Positions 8,443-17,822 are shown, numbered from the stretch's first letter. The stretch: 64,000 bases of DNA from Sanguibacter suarezii NBRC 16159 (GCF_001552735.1 NZ_BCRT01000016.1:186001-250000); one strand, 5' to 3'. The notes: generated from the sequence alone by a model not told the origin. Translations and numbers: made by a program.

Positions 8443-10179
8443 ATGGAGCGAAACGGTCACATCCTGTCGGGGCTCGGTGCTTCTCTCGCGCGGTACGGCC
8501 GCACCTTCTCCCCGACGGGTCTGGCCTTCGCGCTGACCTTCTACTGCATCTCCATGACGCCGTCCCTCATCCCGCGTGAGTGGCTCTACCAGGCCCTGCT
8601 CACCGGGCTGTCAGTGATCGGCGGCTACGCGATCGGGACCTTCCTGGGCTGGGTGCTGCGCCGCTTCGGCTTCCGGACCCCGTGGCCGCCGTCGGTGACC
8701 CGGGTGTTGTGGTGGGGACTGGCGCTGGCCACGGTGGTGCTCGTCCCGTGGTTCCTCGTGCTCGGCTCGCACTGGCAGAACGACCTGCGCACCCTCTTCG
8801 GGATGGAGCCCCCCGGCCCGTTGCACACCATCCCGCTGCTCGGGCTCGCTCTGCTGCTGGCTCTCGTCCTGCTGGAGATCGGGCGCACCCTGCGCAGGTG
8901 CACCCGGTGGGCCGCCCGTGTGCTGGGCCGGTGGGTCCCGCTGCGGGTGGCCCGGCTCGTCGCCGCGGTCGCGGTCACCGCGGTCACCATCGTGGTGGTC
9001 AACGGTGGCCTCATCGACGGGACGCTCAGCGCCCTCAACTCCGTCTACGCCAAGGCTGACGAGACCACTCCGGCGGGGGCGGTCCGACCCACCTCCCCCG
9101 AGCGGTCGGGATCGCCGGAGTCGCTCGCCTCCTGGGAGACCCTGGGCAAGCAAGGTCGCGGCTTCGTCTCCGGCGGTCCGTCGGTGGCCCAGATCCAGGA
9201 CTTCGTCGCGGGCGGGGACGTCATCGCCCCGGCGGACGTCATGGAACCCATCCGGGTCTACGCGGGGCTGGACTCCGCCGCCACCGACTCCGCTCCCGAC
9301 TCCGCCGAGTCCCTCCAGGCGACAGCCGAGCTCGTCGTGGCTGAGCTCGATCGCACCAACGCCTGGGACCGGGACATCCTCGTGGTCACCACGACGACGG
9401 GCACCGGCTGGGTGGACCCGTCCATGTCGCAGAGCCTGGAGTACATGCACGGCGGGAACACCGCGACCGCCGCCATGCAGTACTCCTTCCTCCCGAGCTG
9501 GATCAGCTTCGTCTCCGACATGTCCACTCCCCCGGCCGCGGGCAAGGCGCTCTACGAAGCCGTCTACGCGGCGTGGTCGGCCAAGCCCGCCGACGACCGG
9601 CCGTTCCTCCTGGCCTTCGGCATCTCTCTGGGCAGCTACGGCGCGCAGGGTGCGTTCAGCGGCCTGCAAGACATGAGCGCCCGCACTGACGGCGCGCTCT
9701 TCGTCGGCACTCCCAACGCCACCGCGAACTGGCAGTTCTTCACCGACAACCGCGACCCCGGCAGCCTCGAGTACAGCCCCGTCTACGAGGAGGGCCGCCA
9801 GGTCCGCTTCGGGACCGAGGTGGGGAGCGCGGCAAACATCTGGGACTTCCCGGGCACCTGGCAGACGCCGCACATCGTCTACATCCAGCACGCCTCCGAC
9901 GCCATCGTCTGGTGGTCCCCGGACCTCCTGTGGCGCGAGGCCGACTGGATCTCCCAGCCCGGCCCGGACCGGATGGAGATGACCTGGGTGCCGATCGTGA
10001 CCTTCTGGCAGGTCACCTTCGATCTCTTCGTGGCCGGCGACGTGCCCTCCGGCCATGGCCACGACTACCGCGAGGCGTACGTGGACGGGCTCGCTGCGCT
10101 CGGCGCTCCCGAAGGGTGGGACACCCAGGAGACCACGCGGCTGCGTGATCTCCTGGGGCCCCAGGCCAGCCAGGGTTAG
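8443..10179 (+). CDS. Membrane alpha/beta-hydrolase family protein (Abhydrolase_9 with its N-terminal membrane domain)
   Basis: 578 residues. Residues 1-200 hold five or so helices with the characteristic opening SLIPREWLYQALLTGLS; residues about 260-570 form an alpha/beta-hydrolase domain. The nucleophile elbow is FGISLGSYG (Ser near residue 395); HASDAIVWW and SGHGHDYREAY supply likely acid and His residues. This matches the actinobacterial paired family Abhydrolase_9_N/Abhydrolase_9, whose substrate is not established. It probably sits in the membrane with the hydrolase domain outside. It follows nhaA by nine bases and converges on the GH127 gene. Confidence 0.85.
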   Translation: MERNGHILSGLGASLARYGRTFSPTGLAFALTFYCISMTPSLIPREWLYQALLTGLSVIGGYAIGTFLGWVLRRFGFRTPWPPSVTRVLWWGLALATVVLVPWFLVLGSHWQNDLRTLFGMEPPGPLHTIPLLGLALLLALVLLEIGRTLRRCTRWAARVLGRWVPLRVARLVAAVAVTAVTIVVVNGGLIDGTLSALNSVYAKADETTPAGAVRPTSPERSGSPESLASWETLGKQGRGFVSGGPSVAQIQDFVAGGDVIAPADVMEPIRVYAGLDSAATDSAPDSAESLQATAELVVAELDRTNAWDRDILVVTTTTGTGWVDPSMSQSLEYMHGGNTATAAMQYSFLPSWISFVSDMSTPPAAGKALYEAVYAAWSAKPADDRPFLLAFGISLGSYGAQGAFSGLQDMSARTDGALFVGTPNATANWQFFTDNRDPGSLEYSPVYEEGRQVRFGTEVGSAANIWDFPGTWQTPHIVYIQHASDAIVWWSPDLLWREADWISQPGPDRMEMTWVPIVTFWQVTFDLFVAGDVPSGHGHDYREAYVDGLAALGAPEGWDTQETTRLRDLLGPQASQG

Positions 10180-10199
10180 CAGGGGGGGCTTGGCTGGCC
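10164..10199. terminator. Bidirectional hairpin between convergent genes
   Basis: GGCCAGCCA (10164-10172) pairs with TGGCTGGCC (10191-10199). The left arm covers the last codons and stop region of the hydrolase gene; the right arm lies just past the stop of the GH127 gene (10211). Confidence 0.45.
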
Positions 10200-10210
10200 G
10201 GCTCAGGGGG

Positions 10211-12214
10211 TCAGGACACCGGCATCCACACCCGCATGGTCGACGGTCCGCGGTTGGCCCAGGCGTGGTACGGGACCAGCTGGACGAGTCCGCGGTCGGT
10301 GACCCGCTCGGGAGCCACGGCGTCGGCGTCCGGGCCGAAGGGCCACGGGGTGTCGTGGGGGTCCACCGTGGTCGCCGAGACGAGCACGGCGCCGTCCAGC
10401 TCGACGGGGGGCAGGCTCGTGTCCACCGAGACGGTGTTGACCGAGGCGCCCAGGTCCGTGGACTCCAGGCACAGCACGAGCGGACCGCGCTCGACCGCGA
10501 CCTGGCCGCGGACGGCGTCGACGCGGGCGTCCGGCCAGGTCCACCGGGCCACCACGGGCAGCTCGAGCTCGACGACGTCGCCCACTGCGAAGGCGCGTCG
10601 CACCTGGGCGTAGCCGGCGTCCACGCTCGTGGAGACGCCGCCGGTCCGCAGCACGGCGCGCTCCGCCCAGGCGGGCACCCGCAACGAGAGCGTCCACTCC
10701 GCGTCCTGGTCGGCCTCGGGCACCTGGGTGATCGTCACCCGGACCAGCCCGTCGTGGGGGTAGTGCGTGGCCACGCTCACCCCGACCGTGCGGCCATCCC
10801 CGAGCGGGGCCACGACCTCGGCCGAGGCGTACTGGTGGAGCTGGGTCCCGGCGTCGTCCGCGGAGGCGAGGTAGGACCCGAGGGAGGCCACGGTGCGAGC
10901 CACGTTCGTGGGGCAGCAGGACACCTCGAACCACGGGGCGCGCAGGCTGGAGGAGGCGCGGGCGCTCGGCTCGGTGGCGTCCGGGACGGTGCCCGGGACC
11001 CGCTGGTGCAGGGTGTTGGTGTAGTAGAAGGCCTTGCCGTCCTGGGCGGGCGACGTCGCGACGACGTTGTAGAGGGTGCGCTCGACGGCGTCGGCGTGGG
11101 CCGCCTCGCCCGAGGCCAGCAGCAGGCGCTGGTTGAGCATGACCGAGGCCACGCCCGCGCAGGTCTCGGAGTACGCGCGGTCGGAGGGCAGCTCGTAGTC
11201 GGCCCCGAAGGACTCCCCCTCGTGGTGGGCGCCCATCCCGCCGGTGAGGTAGGTGCGGCGGGCCAGGGTGGCCAGGGTCTGTGCGGTGATCGCTGCGAGC
11301 AGCTCGTCGTCGCCCTCCTCGATGGCGAGGTCGGCGGCACCTGCGGCGAGGTAGAGGGCGCGGACGGAGTGACCGGTCATGATCGCCGTCTCGCGGACGG
11401 GCTGGTCGTCCTGGAAGTACTGGGCGCCGAACTCGATCTGCCCGAGCCGCCCGTGGCCGCGGCGGTCGACGAAGAGCTGAGCCTGGTCGAGGTACCGGCG
11501 GTCCCCGGTGTAGCGGTACAGCTCGACGAGGGCGACCTCGATCTCCGGGTGCCCGCAGACGTTGTCGATGCCGTCAGGGCCGAAGGCCTCACAGACGTGG
11601 TCGGCCGCGCGCACGGCGATCTCGACGAACTGGTCCGCACCCGCGGTCCGGCCGCGCGCCACACCGGCCTGGATGAGGTGGCCGTAGCAGTAGAGCTCGT
11701 GGCCCCACTCCAGGTCGGAGTACCGGGGCTGCTGGCCCGGGCGGCCGAACTTCGTCGACAGGTAGCCGTCAGCCTCCTGGACCGGGGCGATCCGTGCCAC
11801 GAGCGCCTCGAAGCGGGCGTTCATCGCCTCGTCGCCGGTGCGCCCGATCTCCCAGGCCATGGCCTCCATGAGCTTGTAGACGTCGGAGTCGGAGAACTCC
11901 CGCCCCCGCCGGGTCTGAGCGATGGTGCCGGCCACGACCGCGTCGAAGTTCGTGGTCCAGCCCATCTGCTCGACCCACGCCTCGCAGTGCTCGATCATCG
12001 CGGAGGAGTTGAGGGCCTGCAGGTCAGCCCAGAACCCGCCGGTGATCTGCACCTCGCCCAGGCCGAGCGGGCGCAGCCGGCCCGCGGACGGCGCGATCGG
12101 CAGCCCGCGGTCGGCGCCGGAGTAGACGAGGCTGGTGCGGCGGGCGGCGGCGGTGGCTGTGCTGGCGGTGGCAGCCAGGTCGCCCAGGTTCTGGGCGCGA
12201 TCGGAGGAAGACAT
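10211..12214 (-). CDS. Glycoside hydrolase family 127, beta-L-arabinofuranosidase
   Basis: 667 residues, the usual size for GH127; cytoplasmic, as no signal peptide is seen. The zinc/catalytic residues known from Bifidobacterium HypBA1 are all present: the E-T-C of YSETCAG (Glu about 350, Cys about 352) and the vicinal cysteines of SCCPTN (about 433-434), one of which is the nucleophile. MGAHHEGESFG carries the likely second glutamate. It releases beta-L-arabinofuranose from arabino-oligosaccharides such as those on plant hydroxyproline-rich glycoproteins. ATG at 12214 with TGGAG upstream. It is the last gene of the operon SBP-permease-permease-GH127, so the importer probably brings in its substrate. 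Confidence 0.92.
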   Translation of the reverse strand: MSSSDRAQNLGDLAATASTATAAARRTSLVYSGADRGLPIAPSAGRLRPLGLGEVQITGGFWADLQALNSSAMIEHCEAWVEQMGWTTNFDAVVAGTIAQTRRGREFSDSDVYKLMEAMAWEIGRTGDEAMNARFEALVARIAPVQEADGYLSTKFGRPGQQPRYSDLEWGHELYCYGHLIQAGVARGRTAGADQFVEIAVRAADHVCEAFGPDGIDNVCGHPEIEVALVELYRYTGDRRYLDQAQLFVDRRGHGRLGQIEFGAQYFQDDQPVRETAIMTGHSVRALYLAAGAADLAIEEGDDELLAAITAQTLATLARRTYLTGGMGAHHEGESFGADYELPSDRAYSETCAGVASVMLNQRLLLASGEAAHADAVERTLYNVVATSPAQDGKAFYYTNTLHQRVPGTVPDATEPSARASSSLRAPWFEVSCCPTNVARTVASLGSYLASADDAGTQLHQYASAEVVAPLGDGRTVGVSVATHYPHDGLVRVTITQVPEADQDAEWTLSLRVPAWAERAVLRTGGVSTSVDAGYAQVRRAFAVGDVVELELPVVARWTWPDARVDAVRGQVAVERGPLVLCLESTDLGASVNTVSVDTSLPPVELDGAVLVSATTVDPHDTPWPFGPDADAVAPERVTDRGLVQLVPYHAWANRGPSTMRVWMPVS

Positions 12215-12242
12215 GACTAGCTCCAGTTCAGTGGTTCAGGGG

Positions 12243-13058
12243 TCACTTGACCGCGCCGACGGTCAGTCCGTCGCGCAGCAGCTTGTAGGTGGAGGAGAAG
12301 ACGATGAGGACCGGGATCGAGGTCAGGACCGCCAAGGCCATCAGGCCGGGCCAGTTGATGCCGAAGGCCGACACCTGCTGGGAGAGCAGAGCGCTGAGCG
12401 GGTAGCTGCCCGGGGAGAGGAAGAAGTTGACCGCGTAGAGGAACTCGCCCCAGGACATGAGGAGCACGAGGGTCCCGGCGGTGAAGATCCCGTTGCGGGC
12501 GATGGGCAGCACGATCGAGAAGAAGGTGCGCATCATGCCCGAGCCGTCGATGGACGCGGCCTCCTCGAGCTCGGGGGGCACCCCACGGAAGAAGGGACGC
12601 AGCAGGATGATCGCGAAGGGGGCGAGCAGCGCGGTGTCCGCGACGATCACACCGGCGACGGAGTCGAGCAGCCCCCAGTTGCCGAAGACCTGGAAGAGCG
12701 GGATGACGTTGGCCGTCTGCGGCATCATCTGGAAGACGATGAGCAGACCGAGCCCGATGGTCGTGATGTACCCGGAGGTCCGGGCCAGGCCGTAGGCGGC
12801 GGGGATCGCGATGAGCATCGTCAGGGCGGTGGTGCCCACCGCGATGGTCACGGACTGTCCCAGCGCGGTGAACAGCTCTCCGTTGAAGGCCTCGACGTAG
12901 GCCGTGGTGACCGGCCGGAAGAAGATCGAGGACTGCGTCGACATGACGTCGGCCGAGCTCTTGAAGGAGGTGAGGATGATCCAGAACAGCGGGACGCCGT
13001 ACAGGAGGGTCAGGAGGACCTTGATCGTGGTGGTCACGGGTCCGGCGGTCTGCTTCAC
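12243..13058 (-). CDS. Carbohydrate ABC transporter permease, MalG type
   Basis: 271 residues with six membrane helices. The EAA loop reads EEAASIDGSGMMRTFFSIVLP, the contact site for the ATPase. GTG start at 13058 overlaps the stop of the upstream permease by four bases (GTGA). It works as a heterodimer with the MalF-type permease at 13055-14011. No ATPase gene is present in the window, so a shared MsiK/MalK-type ATPase elsewhere must energise it, as is common in actinobacteria. Start of the next gene (GH127) is 28 bases downstream. Confidence 0.92.
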   Translation of the reverse strand: MKQTAGPVTTTIKVLLTLLYGVPLFWIILTSFKSSADVMSTQSSIFFRPVTTAYVEAFNGELFTALGQSVTIAVGTTALTMLIAIPAAYGLARTSGYITTIGLGLLIVFQMMPQTANVIPLFQVFGNWGLLDSVAGVIVADTALLAPFAIILLRPFFRGVPPELEEAASIDGSGMMRTFFSIVLPIARNGIFTAGTLVLLMSWGEFLYAVNFFLSPGSYPLSALLSQQVSAFGINWPGLMALAVLTSIPVLIVFSSTYKLLRDGLTVGAVK

Positions 13059-14011
13059 GATTCCGACTCCTCACGGCGGATGCTGCGGGCGTAAACGACC
13101 GCAAGGACGATGACGAACAGCACGGTGAACACCGACGTCGCCGAGCCCAGGCCAAAGTCGTACCGGACGAAGGCCTGCAGGTAGCCCAGGAAGGGCAGGG
13201 TGTTGGTGGCCGTGCCGGGGCCGCCGTAGGTCATGACGTAGATGAGGTCGAAGCTGCGGAAGGCGAAGACGACGGTCAGCACGAACAGCACGAGCGTCGT
13301 CGGGCGGGCGGCGGGGATCATGATGTGGCGGATCTCCTGCCACTTGTTCGCCCCGTCCAGGGCTGCGGCCTCGAAGGTCTCCGGCGCGATGCCCATGAGC
13401 GCAGCGCGGAAGACGAGGGCGTTGAAGGGGATGACCGACCAGGAGTTGACGAAGGCCACCGAGGCCAGCGCCCAGTGCTGGTCGTAGAGGAACGGGATCG
13501 CGGTGTCGGTCAGCCCGGTCTTGAGGATGATCGTGTTGATCAGCCCCGCGTCACCGAGCAGGAACTTCCACACGCTGCCGTTGACCACGGGGGGCAGCGC
13601 CCACACGAAGACCATGACGGCGAGCACGACGCCGGACCACCGCCCGGTGGTCCGCAGCGCGATCGCGGCGGCGAGGCCGCCGGCCATGCCCACGACGGTG
13701 ACGACGACGACGAAGAGGCCGGTCCGCCACAGCGCCTGGGTGGTCTCCCCCGAGGCGAAGCCGGTGCGGAAGTTCTCCAGGCCGGTGAAGACCCAGTCGC
13801 CGTTGAGCGTCGCGGCGTTGACCGCGGACATGCTCATGCGCACCAGGGTGATGAGGGGGTACACGCTGAACAGGGCGAGGAAGATCGCGGCCGGGGCGAG
13901 GAAGGCGAGCTTGTTCCCTCGCTTGAGGCCGGTGCGCGCTCGAGGGGCCGGGGCGCGCGTCCCGGGGGTCAGGGTGGTCGGCGAGGGCGCCGACGCCAGT
14001 GGTGCTGTCAT
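13055..14011 (-). CDS. Sugar ABC transporter permease, MalF type
   Basis: 318 residues; a Pro/Ala/Arg-rich cytoplasmic start, then six membrane helices beginning KLAFLAPAAIFLALFSVYPL. The EAA loop PETFEAAALDGANKWQEIRH and downstream IMIPAARPTTLVLFVLTVVF are typical. ATG at 14011. It pairs with the MalG-type permease to form the pore for the sugar delivered by the lipoprotein encoded upstream. A small GC hairpin lies between the binding-protein gene and this one. Confidence 0.92.
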   Translation of the reverse strand: MTAPLASAPSPTTLTPGTRAPAPRARTGLKRGNKLAFLAPAAIFLALFSVYPLITLVRMSMSAVNAATLNGDWVFTGLENFRTGFASGETTQALWRTGLFVVVVTVVGMAGGLAAAIALRTTGRWSGVVLAVMVFVWALPPVVNGSVWKFLLGDAGLINTIILKTGLTDTAIPFLYDQHWALASVAFVNSWSVIPFNALVFRAALMGIAPETFEAAALDGANKWQEIRHIMIPAARPTTLVLFVLTVVFAFRSFDLIYVMTYGGPGTATNTLPFLGYLQAFVRYDFGLGSATSVFTVLFVIVLAVVYARSIRREESES

Positions 14012-14047
14012 TCGATGGGCCTTGTCTGTCTCGAGGTGACCTGGCGT

Positions 14048-14064
14048 CGGCGCCTGCGGCGCCG
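14048..14064. terminator. Small hairpin between binding-protein and permease genes
   Basis: CGGCGCC (14048-14054), TGC, GGCGCCG (14058-14064). Such intercistronic hairpins often leave the binding protein expressed above the permeases. No T-tract, so partial termination or mRNA 3'-end protection is more likely than full termination. Confidence 0.35.
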
Positions 14065-14071
14065 TCCGGGC

Positions 14072-15355
14072 TTACTTCTTCAGGAGTCCGTCAAGGGTGG
14101 AGACGGCGGAGGTGGCGGCGTCGGCGGGAGACTTCTGTCCACCGATCGCCGCGCTCCAGGCCTGTCCCACGGTCAGCTGGACGTCGGCGACGGCAGCGGC
14201 GGGGATGACCGAGGCGGGGTAGTTCGCACCGAAGCGGGCGATCGTCTCCGAGAACGGCTGGAGCAGCGCGTTGCCGGTCACGGCCTCGTCCTGGCCCGCG
14301 TCCGCGCGGCTGGGCAGCGACCCCACGTTGTTGACGGCCACGAGCTGTCCGTCCGCGCTGTAGTAGGTCTCAGCCAGGTACTCCCAGGCGAGGTCGGGGT
14401 TCTTGCTGAAGGCACCGATGCCCTCGCCCTCGCCGCCGAGGTAGACCTGGCCGTCCGCGCCCAGCGGGAGCGGCACGACGCCGTACTCGAAGTCCGCGTC
14501 GGAGGCCGCGGTGCCCATCTGCCAGTTGCCGTTCTGGGCAAAGGCCACCCCGCCGGCGGCGAACTTCTGGAAGGGGACGGTCTGGTCCCAGGTGACGGCT
14601 TCCTGGGTGAGGTAGCCGTTCTCCACCCAGCTGCGCACGCGGGTCAGGCCGGCCTCGAGGGCTCCGGCGTCCGGGGCGTCGTAGGTGAAGCCCTCGGTCG
14701 AGAGCCACGGGAAAGCCTGCCACTCACCCTGGGACTGCGGGAGCCCGGAGAGGGTCATCCCGGCGTAGCCCGCGTCCTTCGCAGCGGCCATGGCCGCCTC
14801 GAGCTCGTCGATCGTGGTGGGCGCCTCGACGCCGATCTCGTCGAGGATGTCCGCGTTGTACCAGAGGCCGAGCAGGTTGACGTAGCCCTGGACGGCGTAG
14901 GTGGTGTCGTCGATCGTGTGCACGACCGAGTCGGGGAACTGGTCCTTGTCTGCGAAGGCGTCCCACTGCTCGTCGAGGGGTGCCAGCGCGCCGCCGAGGG
15001 CGAGCGTGCCGGCGTCGGCGCCGTTGAAGACGACGACGTCGGGGCCGGTCTTGGCGCCGGCGGCGGAGATGAGCTTGGAGTTCATCTGGTCGTAGGGGAC
15101 GAAGACGTTCTCGACGGTGACGCCGTCGTGGCTGGCCTCGAACATGTCCGCGTAGTCGGTCATGATCTTCACCTGGTTGGCGTCGCTGAAGTAGTGCCAC
15201 ACGGTGAGCGTGTCTGCCGAGGCTGCTGAGTCGTCGGCGGACGAGCCGCAGGCCGCGAGGGCGAGCGAACCGACAACAGCGAGGGAGAGGGCGGCGGTCA
15301 GGCGCCGGGCGGGTCGGGGGGCGGTCCGGCGTAGGCCGGAGGTCAGGATGCTCAA
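14072..15355 (-). CDS. Extracellular sugar-binding lipoprotein of an ABC transporter
   Basis: 427 residues, solute-binding protein family 1. A twin-Arg/Lys-free signal peptide ends in the lipobox LALAAC (Cys36), so it is anchored outside the membrane. The mature part begins DTLTVWHYFSDANQVKI, with GPDVVVFNGAD, the GLWYNADILDEIGVEAP hinge segment and FAQNGNWQMG typical of oligosaccharide binders. A TTG start at 15355 is used: GGAG lies about six bases upstream and the signal peptide starts there. It heads the operon with two permeases and the GH127 enzyme, so arabino-oligosaccharide is the probable ligand (inference from context). Confidence 0.9.
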   Translation of the reverse strand: MSILTSGLRRTAPRPARRLTAALSLAVVGSLALAACGSSADDSAASADTLTVWHYFSDANQVKIMTDYADMFEASHDGVTVENVFVPYDQMNSKLISAAGAKTGPDVVVFNGADAGTLALGGALAPLDEQWDAFADKDQFPDSVVHTIDDTTYAVQGYVNLLGLWYNADILDEIGVEAPTTIDELEAAMAAAKDAGYAGMTLSGLPQSQGEWQAFPWLSTEGFTYDAPDAGALEAGLTRVRSWVENGYLTQEAVTWDQTVPFQKFAAGGVAFAQNGNWQMGTAASDADFEYGVVPLPLGADGQVYLGGEGEGIGAFSKNPDLAWEYLAETYYSADGQLVAVNNVGSLPSRADAGQDEAVTGNALLQPFSETIARFGANYPASVIPAAAVADVQLTVGQAWSAAIGGQKSPADAATSAVSTLDGLLKK

Positions 15356-15528
15356 CGGATCTCCTCAAGGGGTGTGCGACCGGGAGCCATGGCGAACCTC
15401 TTCTTTGAGTCCCGAGCGCACGTGGATGAGATGTGCGAGTGCTGCAGGCCGCGCGCGTAGTTGCGTGCCGATGGCGCGGTCGGCAACGACCAGCCACTGT
15501 CGAAAAGCACCCCGTGAGGCAACATTCC

Positions 15529-15540
15529 GAAACCGTTTTC
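15529..15540. promoter_or_regulatory. Putative LacI-family operator GAAACCGTTTTC
   Basis: Imperfect palindrome centred on CG, in the divergent gap between the ABC importer and the LacI gene. Its first ten bases, GAAACCGTTT, recur exactly before the paralogous LacI gene at 52591-52600. Confidence 0.5.
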
Positions 15541-15594
15541 TGACCGTAGCCTCGGCGTGACGGCGTGGTCAAGGCCACATTTCCTGGGCTACAG

Positions 15595-15606
15595 TTCGGT
15601 AACGAA
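15595..15606. promoter_or_regulatory. Second palindrome before the LacI gene
   Basis: TTCGGTAACGAA, near-palindromic (TTCG-GTAA-CGAA), 25 bases upstream of the LacI start; a possible autoregulatory site. The rest of 15356-15630 shows no other clear element. Confidence 0.3.
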
Positions 15607-15630
15607 TCAACAGTTTTCGCTGGGAGACCC

Positions 15631-16665
15631 ATGCCTGTCCATGACGACGTCGCCGCACGGCCGAGGAACGCCACGCTCAAGGACGTCGCCGCTCTCGCCG
15701 GGGTCTCGGTGGCCACCGCCTCCAAGGCGCTCAACGGCAAGGGCAACGTCCACCCGGACACTCGCCGCAGGGTGGTCGAGGCGGCTGAGCGCATCTCCTT
15801 CACGCCCAACCAGCTCGCCCGGGCCATCGTCGGCAAGCAGACCGGGACCGTGGGGCTGCTCACCCACGACCTCGAAGGACGGTTCTCCCTGCCCATCCTC
15901 ATGGGTGCCGAGGACGCCGTCGGCGCGGACCAGATGTCGGTGTTCCTCTGTGACGCCCGCGGCGACACGATCCGCGAGCAGCACCACCTGCGGGCGCTGC
16001 TCTCGCGCCGCGTCGACGGTCTCATCGTCGTCGGCGGGCAGACCGACGCGCGCCCCACCCTCGGGCGCAACCTGCCGGTCCCGGTGGTCTACGCCTACGC
16101 GCCCTCCCTCGACCCCGCTGACGCCTCGGTCATCCCTGACAACACCCACGGCGGCACCCTCGCCGCCCAGCACCTCGTGGCGACCGGCCGGCGTCGCATC
16201 GCCCACATCTCTGGCGACGTCGCGTACCTCGCGGCTCGCGAGCGCAGCGAGGGCGTGCAGCTGGCGCTGACCGCCGCGGGGCTCTCGCTCGCCGGGGGCG
16301 AGGTCCTCTACGGCAGCTGGTCGGAGGCCTGGGGCCGCAGCGCCGCTCTCACCCTCCTCGACCGCGACCCCCACATCGACGCGATCGTCTGCGGCTCCGA
16401 CCTCATCGCCCGCGGCGCCCTGGAGGCGCTGCGCGGGCGCGGCGTCGACGTCCCCCGCGATGTCGCAGTGATCGGCTTCGACAACTGGAAGGTCCTCGTC
16501 GAGGGCTCACGCCCCGCACTGACCAGCATCGACATGAACTTCGAGGCCCTGGGCCGCCGCGCCGCCGAACGCCTCATCGACGCCATCGCCGGCCGAGAGC
16601 GCCCCGGCATCGAGACCCTCGACTGCCGGTTGGTGGTGCGGGGTTCTACAACGTACGACGGCTAG
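15631..16665 (+). CDS. LacI family transcriptional regulator (arabinoside cluster)
   Basis: 344 residues: N-terminal HTH (NATLKDVAALAGVSVATASK, residues about 13-33) with hinge helix FTPNQLARAIVGKQT, then a periplasmic-binding-like sugar domain (VGLLTHDLEGRFSLPILMG to the C-terminus). ATG at 15631 with GGGAG eight bases upstream is preferred to earlier codons that precede the HTH. It is divergent from the ABC/GH127 operon, which it most likely represses until an arabinoside-derived inducer binds. About four fifths of its residues match the LacI protein at 52689-53723, which has the same length; the HTH helices are nearly identical, so both may bind the same operators. Confidence 0.92.
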   Translation: MPVHDDVAARPRNATLKDVAALAGVSVATASKALNGKGNVHPDTRRRVVEAAERISFTPNQLARAIVGKQTGTVGLLTHDLEGRFSLPILMGAEDAVGADQMSVFLCDARGDTIREQHHLRALLSRRVDGLIVVGGQTDARPTLGRNLPVPVVYAYAPSLDPADASVIPDNTHGGTLAAQHLVATGRRRIAHISGDVAYLAARERSEGVQLALTAAGLSLAGGEVLYGSWSEAWGRSAALTLLDRDPHIDAIVCGSDLIARGALEALRGRGVDVPRDVAVIGFDNWKVLVEGSRPALTSIDMNFEALGRRAAERLIDAIAGRERPGIETLDCRLVVRGSTTYDG

Positions 16666-16720
16666 GACGGGATCCCGACCAGCCCCCTGCCGGGCCGAGA
16701 TCCCGCCTCCCCTTCCGCCG

Positions 16721-16740
16721 CGTCAGACGGCTGCCTGACG
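16721..16740. terminator. Hairpin between convergent LacI and membrane-protein genes
   Basis: CGTCAG (16721-16726) pairs with CTGACG (16735-16740). A longer imperfect repeat (CGGGATC...GATCCCG) also lies at 16669-16705. Confidence 0.35.
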
Positions 16741-16751
16741 TCCGGAGACGC

Positions 16752-17486
16752 TCAGGTCGTGGCGGCCGTAAAGAACACCGGGTCACTCCACCCTGCGCTG
16801 ACCGTCCAGAGTCCGTCGGCGCCCGCCGGGACCGCGACGCACGTGTTGCCCACGGCAATCCCGCCGGCGTAGAGCTCACCAACGTCGTTGAGCGAGTCGG
16901 GGATCACGCCGCAGCTGTCGGAGTACGTCACGCCGTCCGACCCGACGAAGGCGACCCGCAGGTCGAGCCACGCGGTGCCGGTATCCGCCCCCGTGTAGGT
17001 CGCCGACACCGGGACGATGTAGAACTCGAAGCCCGCGGTGGGCGGAGAGTTGAACTGGTTCTCGGCCGAGACCTCTGCCGCCGCTTCACGCGGGGCGGAG
17101 AGGACTACGGACCAGTCGTCGTTCCCGACCGTCTCACCGATCGCATACGGGTTGGCACGAGTCCCTTCCGCGGCCGCTGGCGTCGCGGAGGGCTCCGGGG
17201 TGGGTTCGACCGTATCCACGGTCTCCTGCTCGGTCGTTTCCTCCGTGCCCGAGGTCGTTGCGGCAGCCGATGAAGTGGCCGTCACCTTCCCCGAGTCGGT
17301 TTCTCCCCCGCCGGCTCCGCCGATGCCGATCCCGATGACGAGGCCGACAGCTCCGCTGATCGCGCCCACAAGCACGGGCCGTGACTTCTTGGGCTTCTTC
17401 GCGGGAGGGGCAGGGAACTGTGGTGCAGGCGTCAAGGGCTGTGAGGCCGGCGGGCCGGGCTGGGGCAGGTGATCAGTCATGGTCAT
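16752..17486 (-). CDS. Single-pass membrane protein with DUF4352-like extracellular domain
   Basis: 244 residues: proline-rich cytoplasmic part (residues 1-35), basic KKPKKSR, one glycine-rich helix (VLVGAISGAVGLVIGIGIGG), a Thr/Glu/Pro linker, and a C-terminal domain of about 130 residues with two cysteines (SDSCGVIP and GNTCVAVP) that could form a disulfide. The domain resembles DUF4352-type immunoglobulin-like lipoprotein domains (VYIVPVSATYTG, VGNTCVAVPAG), which is a tentative call. Two in-frame ATGs (17486 and 17480) are possible starts; GAAGAG is better spaced for 17480. Function unknown; it lies at the left edge of the R-M island. Confidence 0.7.
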   Translation of the reverse strand: MTMTDHLPQPGPPASQPLTPAPQFPAPPAKKPKKSRPVLVGAISGAVGLVIGIGIGGAGGGETDSGKVTATSSAAATTSGTEETTEQETVDTVEPTPEPSATPAAAEGTRANPYAIGETVGNDDWSVVLSAPREAAAEVSAENQFNSPPTAGFEFYIVPVSATYTGADTGTAWLDLRVAFVGSDGVTYSDSCGVIPDSLNDVGELYAGGIAVGNTCVAVPAGADGLWTVSAGWSDPVFFTAATT

Positions 17487-17540
17487 CTCTTCTCTTCGAG
17501 AGTCTGTGTGCGGACGGGCAGCCGGACGGTAGCGACAGCC

Positions 17541-17822
17541 TCAGAACCGCGGCAGGCCCAGGAGGTTGTTGCTCTCCCGCCCGTCCGCGACCGTCGTGAT
17601 GTACGGCCGGCCAGATGAGCTGGTTGCGGCGATGACCGGAGCCTCGGCCCCTGTCTGGTCGTTGTGTGTCCGGTAGGTGTGTCCGGCACGGATCTCGGCG
17701 GCGACTCCCTCACGGGTGGCGGTGAATACCGCGCCCGAGGTCGAGAACGCGTATTTGACCGAGCTGATGTGTTCGTTGCGGGTACCGGGTGAGTCGACGT
17801 GGACCGCACGGATGTACCTCAT
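17541..17822 (-). CDS. DUF3892 family small protein
   Basis: 93 residues starting MRYIRAVHVDSPGTRNEHIS, the typical DUF3892 opening, with VKYAFSTSG, an AGHTYRTHN segment and the C-terminal YITTVADGRESNNLLGLP. ATG at 17822 has AGGAG eight bases upstream; the codons before it are not conserved. The function of the family is not established. It is divergent from the R-M operon, separated by about 180 bp that hold an inverted repeat. Confidence 0.8.
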   Translation of the reverse strand: MRYIRAVHVDSPGTRNEHISSVKYAFSTSGAVFTATREGVAAEIRAGHTYRTHNDQTGAEAPVIAATSSSGRPYITTVADGRESNNLLGLPRF